Assembly (NCBI GenBank): GCA_026713545.1
Contig: JAPOOG010000155.1
Span: 1-38,233 of the forward strand
DNA from: Bryobacterales bacterium
Lineage (GTDB): Bacteria; Acidobacteriota; Terriglobia; Bryobacterales; UBA6623
Length of the DNA: 38,233 nucleotides
Direction: 5' to 3'
Below the pieces are notes generated by a model that was not told the origin of the DNA, did not search any database, and saw only the letters and a list, made by a program, of their open reading frames with translations. This document shows positions 8,567 through 16,854 of the stretch, one piece after another. A program made the position numbers and the translations under genes. Each line of letters starts with the position of its first letter. Within the stretch, counting starts at the first letter, position 1.

Positions 8567-10399
8567 GTGCGGAAACGACGAGCCCGGAAGGGTTGGCGTT
8601 CGAGCGCATCGGCGCTCCCGGTTGCCGTGCTCGTGGCGGTTTCCGTCATGCCGCCTGCGCGGTCGCAGACCCCCGAGCAACCGCCGTTGTCGACTGGTTC
8701 CCGCGAAGCCGTAAGGACGACGGATGCTATCGAGACCGCCGCCGCCCCGATCGAGAAGCTGGTTGCGCTGGCGGAGTCGGCGGAACAGGCGAATGACCTC
8801 GCGGAAGCCGCGCGCCTCTACGAACGCATCCTCCAGCGGCGACCCGATTGGGCGGCCGTCAAGCTGAACCTCGGCCTCGTCTACCACTCGCAGCAACACC
8901 ACCTCGAGGCGGTGCGGATTCTTTCTCAGGTCGTCGAACAGGAGCCTGAGCTGAGATCGGCGATGTTGTTTCTGGGGGCCTCGTACTACAACCTCGACCG
9001 CTATGCCGAAGCGGTTCCTCTGCTTGAAACGTACCTTTCGCTCGAACCCGCTAGTGATGAAGCACGGCCTTTTCTGGCGGCCTCCTACTACGCGCTGAAC
9101 GAGTATCAGGCTTCCGCGTTGCAGTATCTCCGGCAGATCAGCCTGACCCCCGGCAACGCCGCGCTCTACTTTCATCTCGGCGAGGCCTATTCCGCGATGG
9201 CCGCTGCGCTCCTCAAACGACTGGAAGATGAATCGAGCGATTCGGAGGCGTCTTCTGGCAACAGCGGCTACTACTGGATCCTGGCGACCGTCCAGCAGTC
9301 CCTCGATGAGAAGAACTTCGCTCATGCCGAGAGCAGGCTTGGGGAAGCACTGGCCCTTCATCCGGAGAATAGAGAGGGACGATTGTCATACGGCTATTAC
9401 CGGCTGGCGAACGGTGACCTTCAGGCGGCCAAAGCTGATTTCGAGACCATTCTCGGCAACGAACCTGGACACTGCCGGGCCTTGCAAGGCCTAGTGGACG
9501 CCGGCATGGGCCTGGAAGACCAGGCAGGCGCGGAAGAGGCGATTCGCCGCCTCCTGGCGCTATGGCCTGCCTGCCTGACATACACCGTGAAGGACTCCGG
9601 CCAGGAACTACAGACCGACTTCTCCGGCTCGGACGCCGCGCGGGTGAAGTGCCGCCAGGCGGTGGCGAAACGCTCCTTCCCTGCGGACGCGGCCGGGCGC
9701 GTCGAACGGACTCTGGTCATGGCCTCCTGCTTGGAGATCCAGGGGGCCGTGCCCGCGGCCACTGCGGCCCTGCTGTCGATGATTCCCGAAAGCGCCAGGG
9801 GCCGGTATTTGAGTTTCCAGATCCTGCTTCGCCTCGCGCAGAGGTCCTACGGACAATCGGCCCGGCTGGCGCCGAACTCACCGCTGCTTGCCGGGCTCCG
9901 CGCCCGGGAATTCGAGAGGCAAGGCAACCTGGAAAGCGCCGACGCCGCGTATCGGAATGCGATTCTCGCGGCGGGTTCAGACCCCCGGACGCTTGTAGCC
10001 TACGCTCAATTCAAGGCGCGGATCGGCAAATCCGACGAAGCGGCTCCGCTGCTAGAGCAAGTTCTGCGGGCGTCTCCCCATCACCCGCGCGCCAACGCGT
10101 TGCTGGCCGATGTCTTCCTGTCCCTCGATCGAGCCGCGGATGCCATCCCGCTACTCCGCCGCGCCGTCGACCTCAACCCTGGCGACGAAACGTCGCGGCG
10201 CAAACTCGCGACGGCACTCGATGAAAGCGGGCAACTCGATGAGGCGATCCTCGTCCTGGAAAGCGCTCCCGCCGACTCCGACGGTCAGATCCACTTTCTT
10301 CTCGGCAACATGTACCGCCGTAAAGGGGAAAGGCAAAAGGCGATCGACGCCCTGCGCATCTATCAGCAACGTAGGCGGCCGGGGAAATCCTCGCCGTGA
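8567..10399 (+). CDS. Exported tetratricopeptide-repeat protein
   Basis: About 610 aa, with a basic N-terminus and a hydrophobic stretch (ALPVAVLVAVSVMPPARSQ) consistent with a signal peptide or membrane anchor. Multiple TPR helices follow, for example AARLYERILQRRPDWAAVKLN, VPLLETYLSLEPASDEARPF, LEQVLRASPHHPRANALLAD and LLRRAVDLNPGDETSRRKLA. A cysteine-containing linker region interrupts the middle. TPR proteins act as binding scaffolds; the partner is unknown. I chose GTG 8567 because AGGA lies 9 nt upstream. GTG 8546 is an alternative. Acidobacterial genomes often place such TPR proteins next to ASPIC/UnbV proteins, as here (divergent), so a functional link is plausible but inferred. Confidence 0.85.
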   Translation: MRKRRARKGWRSSASALPVAVLVAVSVMPPARSQTPEQPPLSTGSREAVRTTDAIETAAAPIEKLVALAESAEQANDLAEAARLYERILQRRPDWAAVKLNLGLVYHSQQHHLEAVRILSQVVEQEPELRSAMLFLGASYYNLDRYAEAVPLLETYLSLEPASDEARPFLAASYYALNEYQASALQYLRQISLTPGNAALYFHLGEAYSAMAAALLKRLEDESSDSEASSGNSGYYWILATVQQSLDEKNFAHAESRLGEALALHPENREGRLSYGYYRLANGDLQAAKADFETILGNEPGHCRALQGLVDAGMGLEDQAGAEEAIRRLLALWPACLTYTVKDSGQELQTDFSGSDAARVKCRQAVAKRSFPADAAGRVERTLVMASCLEIQGAVPAATAALLSMIPESARGRYLSFQILLRLAQRSYGQSARLAPNSPLLAGLRAREFERQGNLESADAAYRNAILAAGSDPRTLVAYAQFKARIGKSDEAAPLLEQVLRASPHHPRANALLADVFLSLDRAADAIPLLRRAVDLNPGDETSRRKLATALDESGQLDEAILVLESAPADSDGQIHFLLGNMYRRKGERQKAIDALRIYQQRRRPGKSSP

Positions 10400-10514
10400 G
10401 TCCCGTCAGCCTTTTGTCCGGCAGGCTGAACAGGCCGCGATACAGAGTCCATCGCAAACGGTTTTGCAGTATGCTGTACTTAGAAAAACTGGATTCTTAG
10501 CGGGTGATCTGCGA

Positions 10515-13500
10515 ATGCCTGGACGATGTAGAGAACAACGACTTTCCCCGGCAAGGGTGCTGGGAGCACTCGCCGTCATGCTGCTGGCGGCAAATCCCCT
10601 CTCCGCGCAGCAACCGGACCCCGCCGATCCTGCCTTCTTCTCGACGAACATCCAGCCCGTCTTCGAGCAGCAGTGCTTCAGTTGCCACAGTCCCGATTCC
10701 GAAGTATCGAAGCTCGATCTCACTTCGCGGGCTGGCCTGATGCGGGGCGGTGATAACGGCCCGGCCATCGTCCCCGGCAACCCGTCGAGGAGCCTGCTCT
10801 ACAAGACCATCACCCACCAGTCGCAGCCCTTCATGCCGTTGGGCACGGCTCGCCTGTCACCGGAAGAGATCGCGAACATCGAGGCCTGGATCGAGGCGGG
10901 GGCGGTCTATGGAGATTCCGTAGTCGCCGAAGGACCGCTGGACGAGCGCCGGGCAAAGGGTGTGCATATCTTTCGCGAACACGTCCGGCCTCTTTTCGAG
11001 AGCACCTGTCTGAAATGTCACTCGCCCGAAACGAAGGCCTCGGGTCTTGATCTCTCGACGAGCGATGCTCTGCTTGCCGGCGGCGAGAACGGCAAGGTCG
11101 TCGAGCCGGGCCAAGCGCAACAGAGCAAGCTCTACAAAGCTGTCGCGCACCTCGCCGAACCGCATATGCCTTTCCGCTCGGAGAAGCTGCCGTCAGAGAC
11201 GGTCGATCAACTCCGGGAATGGATCGACGCCGGAGCGCCTTTCGAAGGCGCGCTCAAGGCGTCGTCAGGAACAATCCGCAGCACCCACTGGGCGTTTCAG
11301 CAGCCGCGGCGCCCCGAGACGCCTCAAGTCAAGAACGCCGCATGGGTTCGAAATCCCATCGATGCCTTTGTGGCCGTCAAGCATGAGGAGAAGGGCCTGC
11401 AGCCGGTCTCGGCCGCCAACAAGCGCGCGCTGTTGCGGCGCGTCTATCTCGATCTGACCGGATTGCCGCCGACGCAAGAGGAAATGCAGGTGTTCCTCGC
11501 CGACACGTCACCCAACGCCTACGACAACGTCGTCGACAAGCTGCTGGAGAGTCCCCGTTACGGCGAGCGCTGGGGAAGGCACTGGATGGACGTTTGGCGC
11601 TACAGCGATTGGTACGGATGGGTGAGGCAAAACCAGGTTCGCTACAGCCATCGCCACGTCTGGCGTTGGCGCGATTGGATCGTCCAGTCCGTCAACGACG
11701 AAAAGCCCTACGACCAAATGATTACTGAGATGCTGGCCGGCGACGAGCTTGCGCCCGATGACGAGGACACCGCTCGCGCCACCGGTTATCTCGCGCGCAA
11801 CTGGTACATGTTCAACCGCAACGTGTGGTTGCAGGACACGGTGGAATACACCGCTACGTCGTTCCTCGGCATCACGATGAAGTGCGCGCGTTGCCACGAC
11901 CACAAGTATGATCCGATCCTGCAGACCGACTACTACCGACTGCGCGCTTTCTTCGAGCCCCACGAGATCCGTATGGACCGCGTCCCCGGGGAGCCCGACA
12001 CCGGGAAAGCCGGACTTTCGCGAGCCTTCGACGCCGATGCCGGTGCTCAGACGTACCGCTTCATTCGCGGCAATGAGAACAATCCGGACGAGGACAACCC
12101 CCTCAGCCCCGGCGTGCCCCGCATGTTCGGCAGCGGCGACCTGAACATCGAGCCCGTGGAATTGCCGCGCGAAGTCTACTACCCGGCGATTCGGGCGTTC
12201 GTGCATCAGGACTTGCTTGCCAAAGCCCGGGAAGACATCGCGGAAGCCGAAAAAACCCTTGCCGAAGCCAAGAAGGAACTCGACGAAGCAAGGCGCAGGT
12301 TGGCGGCCTCGGGCAGTGCGGTGGAACAACCCGTTCAGTTGGCCGCCGGCAACCGCGCCATCGAATCAACCGAGGACAAAGCAGCGCCTGCGAACGAACA
12401 AGAGTTGCGCGACAACCTCCGCCAGCTCCGCCGCGCCGAGGCCAAGGTGACGCTTGCGGAAAAACGTCTTGTCGCTGCACGAGCCCACATTCCGGCCTTG
12501 GAAGCCCGTATCGAAGCTGACAAAGCGAAGCACGGCCTTCTTGCCGACGCCGACGCCGACGCCCTGACTGAAACGGCGCTCAAGAAGGAGCGCGAGGCAA
12601 GAATCCTCAAGGCCGAGGCCGACGTTTTCGAAGCTCGCGAAGAGTTGACCGAAGCTCTGCTCAATCCCAATCCGAAGGATGAGGAAGCGAAGAAAGACGA
12701 CGCATCGAAAAAGGACGACGGGAAAGAGGAAGAGAAGAAATTCGCCGACGAGAAACGCATCAAAGAAGCGCAGGGCAAGCTGCAAGCCGCGCTCGACGCC
12801 CTCAAAGGCCCGGGTGAAACATATACGCCCATCGGTGAAGAATATCCGCGGACAACCACCGGGCGCCGCACCGCGCTCGCCCGCTGGATCGCCAACGAAG
12901 AGAACCCACTGACAGCTCGTGTTGCCGTGAATCACATGTGGCTGCGGCATTTCGGCGAGGGTATTGTCCCGACGATGTTCAACTTCGGCTCGAGCGGCCA
13001 GCCGCCCTCGAATCCCGAGCTGCTCGACTGGCTCGCGGTCGAGTTCATGGAGAGCGGCTGGAGCATGCGCCATATGCACCGTCTGATGGTGACGAGCAAT
13101 GCTTATCGGATGCAGTCGTGGGCCGGCGCCGAAAACCCGAACCGTGAGAAGGATCGTGACAACATCTACCTCTGGCGCATGAATCCGCGGCGCATGGAGG
13201 CCGAAGCCGTCCGTGACAGCCTGCTCTATCTTTCGGGACAGCTTGACTTCGAAATGGGCGGTCCCGAGATCCCCGCCGACCAGGGAGAGGATCTGTTCCG
13301 GCGCAGCCTCTACTTCCAGCACACTCCGGATACGCAGATGACCTTCCTGCGCTTGTGGGATGCGGCCAGCCCGAATGAATGCTTCCGCCGCAACGAGAGC
13401 ATCACTCCGCACCAGGCCCTTTCGCTCTCGAACAGCAAGATCAGTCTGCAGATGTCCCGCGTCCTCACCGGCGTTCTGAACGACAAGGTCGGGCGTGAGA

Positions 13501-13757
13501 AGAGTCACGACACCCAGTTCGTCGAGAATGCGTTCGACATGCTTCTCGGACGTCCTCCTTCCCAGGCGGAAAGGGAAGCGTCAGAGAACTACATTTATGA
13601 GCAAGGAATGCTCTATGCCTCGGCTGCGGACCTGAAGCCGTTCGAGACCGGGGAAAAGAACGAAAAGGTTCCGCCGTCATCCGATCCGCATACGAGGGCG
13701 CGGGAGAGCTTCGTGCACGTGATGTTCAATCACAACGAGTTCGTCACGATTCGTTAG
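10515..13757 (+). CDS. PSCyt1/DUF1549/DUF1553 domain protein with coiled-coil insert
   Basis: A 1080-aa exported protein of the planctomycete cytochrome C-associated family. After a signal peptide (LGALAVMLLAANPLSAQ) come two haem-type motifs, CFSCH (Cys54) and CLKCH (Cys165), each followed by the PSCyt1 pattern. DUF1549 follows (NPIDAFVAVKHEEKG, LRRVYLDLTGLPPTQEE) and contains a third motif CARCH (Cys457). Residues ~563-762 are a charged Ala/Lys/Glu-rich coiled coil. DUF1553 then starts at RRTALARWIANEENPLTARV and runs to the end. The three CxxCH motifs suggest haem binding and redox work outside the cytoplasm, but the reaction is not established for the family. ATG 10515 is chosen because it opens the signal peptide; earlier codons overlap the TPR gene. 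It heads an apparent operon with the DUF1501 genes. Confidence 0.92.
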   Translation: MPGRCREQRLSPARVLGALAVMLLAANPLSAQQPDPADPAFFSTNIQPVFEQQCFSCHSPDSEVSKLDLTSRAGLMRGGDNGPAIVPGNPSRSLLYKTITHQSQPFMPLGTARLSPEEIANIEAWIEAGAVYGDSVVAEGPLDERRAKGVHIFREHVRPLFESTCLKCHSPETKASGLDLSTSDALLAGGENGKVVEPGQAQQSKLYKAVAHLAEPHMPFRSEKLPSETVDQLREWIDAGAPFEGALKASSGTIRSTHWAFQQPRRPETPQVKNAAWVRNPIDAFVAVKHEEKGLQPVSAANKRALLRRVYLDLTGLPPTQEEMQVFLADTSPNAYDNVVDKLLESPRYGERWGRHWMDVWRYSDWYGWVRQNQVRYSHRHVWRWRDWIVQSVNDEKPYDQMITEMLAGDELAPDDEDTARATGYLARNWYMFNRNVWLQDTVEYTATSFLGITMKCARCHDHKYDPILQTDYYRLRAFFEPHEIRMDRVPGEPDTGKAGLSRAFDADAGAQTYRFIRGNENNPDEDNPLSPGVPRMFGSGDLNIEPVELPREVYYPAIRAFVHQDLLAKAREDIAEAEKTLAEAKKELDEARRRLAASGSAVEQPVQLAAGNRAIESTEDKAAPANEQELRDNLRQLRRAEAKVTLAEKRLVAARAHIPALEARIEADKAKHGLLADADADALTETALKKEREARILKAEADVFEAREELTEALLNPNPKDEEAKKDDASKKDDGKEEEKKFADEKRIKEAQGKLQAALDALKGPGETYTPIGEEYPRTTTGRRTALARWIANEENPLTARVAVNHMWLRHFGEGIVPTMFNFGSSGQPPSNPELLDWLAVEFMESGWSMRHMHRLMVTSNAYRMQSWAGAENPNREKDRDNIYLWRMNPRRMEAEAVRDSLLYLSGQLDFEMGGPEIPADQGEDLFRRSLYFQHTPDTQMTFLRLWDAASPNECFRRNESITPHQALSLSNSKISLQMSRVLTGVLNDKVGREKSHDTQFVENAFDMLLGRPPSQAEREASENYIYEQGMLYASAADLKPFETGEKNEKVPPSSDPHTRARESFVHVMFNHNEFVTIR

Positions 13758-13764
13758 ACCGGTT

Positions 13765-15258
13765 ATGAAGAATCGCCTGCCATTCGCCACAACGGGTTGT
13801 TGCGGACCAAGCCGCCGTACATTTCTTGCCGATGCAGGGATGGGCTTCACCGGGTTGGCGCTCGGCGCGCTATTGGCGCGTGACGGAATCAGTGCCACTA
13901 CTCTTCCGAACGACGCCTGGGCTCCGCCTGACGGCAAACCGCATTTCGCTCCCAAGGCCAAGCGCGTTATCTGGATTTTCATGCTCGGCGGCGTCAGCCA
14001 CATCGAGAGTTTCGATCCCAAACCGGCCGTCACCAGGTACGGCGGCAAGACGATCGCCGAAACGCCGTACAAAGATGTCCTGACGGCGGGCTTCGTCAAG
14101 GAAAATCTCCAGGCGCTCGAAGCCGGCAACACGCGGCATCTGCGCATGAATCTTTTTCCGCTTCAGATCGGCCACCGCAAGCGCGGACAGAGCGGCATTG
14201 AGGTGAGTGACTGGTGGCCCCATGTGGGCGAGTGCGTCGATGACCTTTCTGTCATCCGCTCGATGTGGACCACTGACAACGACCACGGCGCCATCCTGCA
14301 GTTCCATACCGGCCGGCACATCTTCGACGGCTATCTGCCCACAGTCGGGTCATGGGTCCACTATGGATTGGGATCGCTGAACGAGAACCTGCCGCAGTTC
14401 GTCGTATTGGGAGAACCGCCCGGCGATTGCTGCGGCGGCGTCGGCGCCCACGGGTCGGGCTATCTGGGTCCAGAAAATGCTGGCGTGCCGATCGAAGTCG
14501 ATCCCGAGAACCCGCTGCCGTTCGCCTCACCCGGTCCGGATGTATACCGAACCGAGCAGAAACGCGAATTCGAGTTCCTCAAGAAGCTCAATCGATTGGC
14601 CGGTGTCGAGTATCCGGACGACCCGAAGATGCGGGCGCGCATCAAGTCATATGAGCTTGCGTTCCGCATGCAGACGGCCGTCCCGGATGCAATGCGACTT
14701 GCCGAGGAAAGTGAAGAGACCGAGCGGCTCTACGGCCTGGACCACGAGATCACCCGGCCTTTTGGTGAAGTCTGTCTTGCGGCCCGGCGGCTGGCGGAGC
14801 GCGACGTGCGTTTCGTGCAGGTCTACCATGGCACGTCGTCCAACAGGTGGGATGCTCACCAGGCGCTCAAGAAAAGCTATACCGATCTCTGCTCAAAAGT
14901 GGACAAGCCGATTGCCGGACTGCTCAAGGATCTCAAGCAGCGCGGGATGCTCGACGACACGCTCGTCGTGTGGGCCACGGAGTTCGGCCGCACGCCGGGA
15001 GCGGAAGGCGCAACCGGACGTGACCACCACCCCTACGCCTTTTCCATCTGGATGGCCGGCGGCGGTGTCAAGGGCGGACACGTACACGGCGCCACGGATG
15101 AACTGGGCTTCCATGCCGTCGAGAACCGCCATTACGTAACCGATGCGCATGCCACGGTCATGCACTTGCTGGGACTCGATCCGAGACGGCTCGAAATTCC
15201 CGGGCGCAAGCGCCTCGACATCGACTTCGGCCACCCCATCACGGACATCATGGTCTAG
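13765..15258 (+). CDS. DUF1501 protein, Tat-exported (first tandem paralogue)
   Basis: A 497-aa member of the DUF1501 group, which belongs to the alkaline phosphatase/sulfatase superfamily by fold. A twin-arginine motif (SRRTFLADAG) and hydrophobic stretch predict folded export. Conserved blocks are KRVIWIFMLGGVSHIESFDPK near the N-terminus, SMWTTDNDHGA, VWATEFGRTPGAEG, GRDHHPYAFSIWMAGGG and ENRHYVTDAHATV, which hold the Asp/His residues expected at a metal site. It starts 7 nt after the DUF1549/DUF1553 stop, the usual partner arrangement, and 7 nt before the next paralogue. No sulfatase-type C-x-P-x-R formylglycine motif is visible. The substrate is unknown. Confidence 0.92.
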   Translation: MKNRLPFATTGCCGPSRRTFLADAGMGFTGLALGALLARDGISATTLPNDAWAPPDGKPHFAPKAKRVIWIFMLGGVSHIESFDPKPAVTRYGGKTIAETPYKDVLTAGFVKENLQALEAGNTRHLRMNLFPLQIGHRKRGQSGIEVSDWWPHVGECVDDLSVIRSMWTTDNDHGAILQFHTGRHIFDGYLPTVGSWVHYGLGSLNENLPQFVVLGEPPGDCCGGVGAHGSGYLGPENAGVPIEVDPENPLPFASPGPDVYRTEQKREFEFLKKLNRLAGVEYPDDPKMRARIKSYELAFRMQTAVPDAMRLAEESEETERLYGLDHEITRPFGEVCLAARRLAERDVRFVQVYHGTSSNRWDAHQALKKSYTDLCSKVDKPIAGLLKDLKQRGMLDDTLVVWATEFGRTPGAEGATGRDHHPYAFSIWMAGGGVKGGHVHGATDELGFHAVENRHYVTDAHATVMHLLGLDPRRLEIPGRKRLDIDFGHPITDIMV

Positions 15259-15265
15259 AGCCCCT

Positions 15266-16756
15266 ATGCGAAAGCCTATTCCCGACTGCCTGACCTGCAA
15301 CCGCACCAGCCGACGAACGTTTCTCGCCGATGCCGGCATGGGTCTGACAGGGCTTGTTCTGGCGACGATGACGCAGGGCGACCGGGCTTTGGCCTCGGAG
15401 GCTTATCAAGAGGCCTGGACCCCGCCCGACGGAAAACCGCACTTCACACCGAAAGCGAAGCGCGTCATCTGGATTTTCATGATCGGCGGTGTCAGCCACG
15501 TCGAGAGCTTCGACCCGAAGTTTGCTCTCAACAAGTACGCCGACAAGACGATCGCCGAGACACCTTACAAAGACGCGCTCATCTCTCCGTTGGTCAGGGA
15601 AAACGTTCAGGAGATCGTCACGGGGCGCAAGATCATGACCCGCCTGTTTCCCATGCAGACGGGTTACCGCAAACGAGGCCAAAGCGGCATCGAAGTGAGT
15701 GACTGGTGGCCGCACGTCGGCGAATGCGTCGACGATCTGGCGGTAGTGCGTTCGATGTGGACCACCGACAACGATCACGGCGCGCAGCTTCAATTCCACA
15801 CCGGCCGCCACATCTTCTTCGGCTACCTTCCCACCATCGGCTCATGGGTGCACTATGGGCTCGGATCGCTGAACGACAATCTGCCGAGCTACATCGTGCT
15901 CGGACAGCCGCCGGCCGATTGCTGCGGGGGAGACGGCACCCACGGATCGGGCTACCTCGGCCCCGAGCATGCCGGCATCGGCATCGAGGTCGATCCGGAG
16001 AACCCGCTGCCCTTCGCTTCACCAGGCCCCGACGTGTTTCGCCAGGAGCAGCAGCGGGAGTTCGAGTTGCTTCAGAAGCTCAACAACATCTCCCGTGTCG
16101 AATACCCCGATGACCCGGCCCTGCGCGCCCGCATCAAATCCTACGAGTTGGCTTTCCGCATGCAGATGTCCGTGCCCGAAGCTCTGGAATTTTCACAGGA
16201 GAATACAGAGACAAGACGCTTGTATGGGCTTGACGAAGACACCACTAAAGATTTCGGCCAGGTCTGCCTCGCCGCGCGCCGGCTTTCCGAACGCGGCGTC
16301 CGGTTTGTGCAGCTCTACCATGGCGGCAACTCGGGTGCGGGCAGGTGGGACGGCCACCGGCAAATCAAGAAGAGCTACGACGCGCTGTGTCCGCAAGTCG
16401 ATAAACCCATCGCGGGCCTTCTCAAAGATCTCAAGCAACGCGGCCTGCTCGACGAGACTCTCGTTGTCTGGGCAACCGAGTTCGGCCGCACGCCCGGGGC
16501 GGAAGGCGGTTCCGGCCGCGATCATCATCCCTACGGCTTCTCTGTCTGGATGGCGGGCGGCGGCATCAAGGCCGGTATCACCCACGGCAGCACCGACGAG
16601 CTCGGATTCCATGCTGTTGAAAACCGCCACTATGTGACCGACGTTCACGCCACGGTCCTGCGCCAACTCGGTCTCGACGCCCGCCGACTTGAAGTTCCCG
16701 GCCGCAAGCGACTCGACCTCGACTTCGGCAATCCGATCCAAGACATCATCGCGTGA
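15266..16756 (+). CDS. DUF1501 protein, Tat-exported (second tandem paralogue)
   Basis: At 496 aa, this is very similar to the preceding gene along its whole length, clearly a tandem duplication. It shares SRRTFLADAGMG, KRVIWIFMIGGVSHVESFDPK, RKRGQSGIEVSDWWPHVGEC, WATEFGRTPGAEGG and GRDHHPYGFSVWMAGGG. Differences concentrate in the N-terminal spacer, a segment around residues 110-125 and the surface region near YHGGNSGAGRW, which could alter partner or substrate choice. ATG 15266 is selected because it gives the twin-arginine signal in the right place and leaves 7 nt after the previous stop. Its stop overlaps a GTG of the downstream frame, but I place the peptidase start 100 nt later. Confidence 0.92.
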   Translation: MRKPIPDCLTCNRTSRRTFLADAGMGLTGLVLATMTQGDRALASEAYQEAWTPPDGKPHFTPKAKRVIWIFMIGGVSHVESFDPKFALNKYADKTIAETPYKDALISPLVRENVQEIVTGRKIMTRLFPMQTGYRKRGQSGIEVSDWWPHVGECVDDLAVVRSMWTTDNDHGAQLQFHTGRHIFFGYLPTIGSWVHYGLGSLNDNLPSYIVLGQPPADCCGGDGTHGSGYLGPEHAGIGIEVDPENPLPFASPGPDVFRQEQQREFELLQKLNNISRVEYPDDPALRARIKSYELAFRMQMSVPEALEFSQENTETRRLYGLDEDTTKDFGQVCLAARRLSERGVRFVQLYHGGNSGAGRWDGHRQIKKSYDALCPQVDKPIAGLLKDLKQRGLLDETLVVWATEFGRTPGAEGGSGRDHHPYGFSVWMAGGGIKAGITHGSTDELGFHAVENRHYVTDVHATVLRQLGLDARRLEVPGRKRLDLDFGNPIQDIIA

Positions 16757-16854
16757 CGAGCAGCCATCGTACTTGGCGCTGCCCAATCGGCCGCGGGTCG
16801 CGAGCCCGTCACGACCCGATGTCGTTTTTGCACGCTGGGCGATCATCTTCGGTG

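Noticed and set aside
8492..9361. Upstream extension of the ASPIC/UnbV gene by ~290 codons
   Set aside because: It is antisense to the TPR gene and precedes a clear signal peptide at ATG 8491.
13765..16756. Reading the DUF1501 genes as true sulfatases
   Set aside because: No C-x-P-x-R formylglycine motif is seen; only the broader superfamily resemblance is supported.
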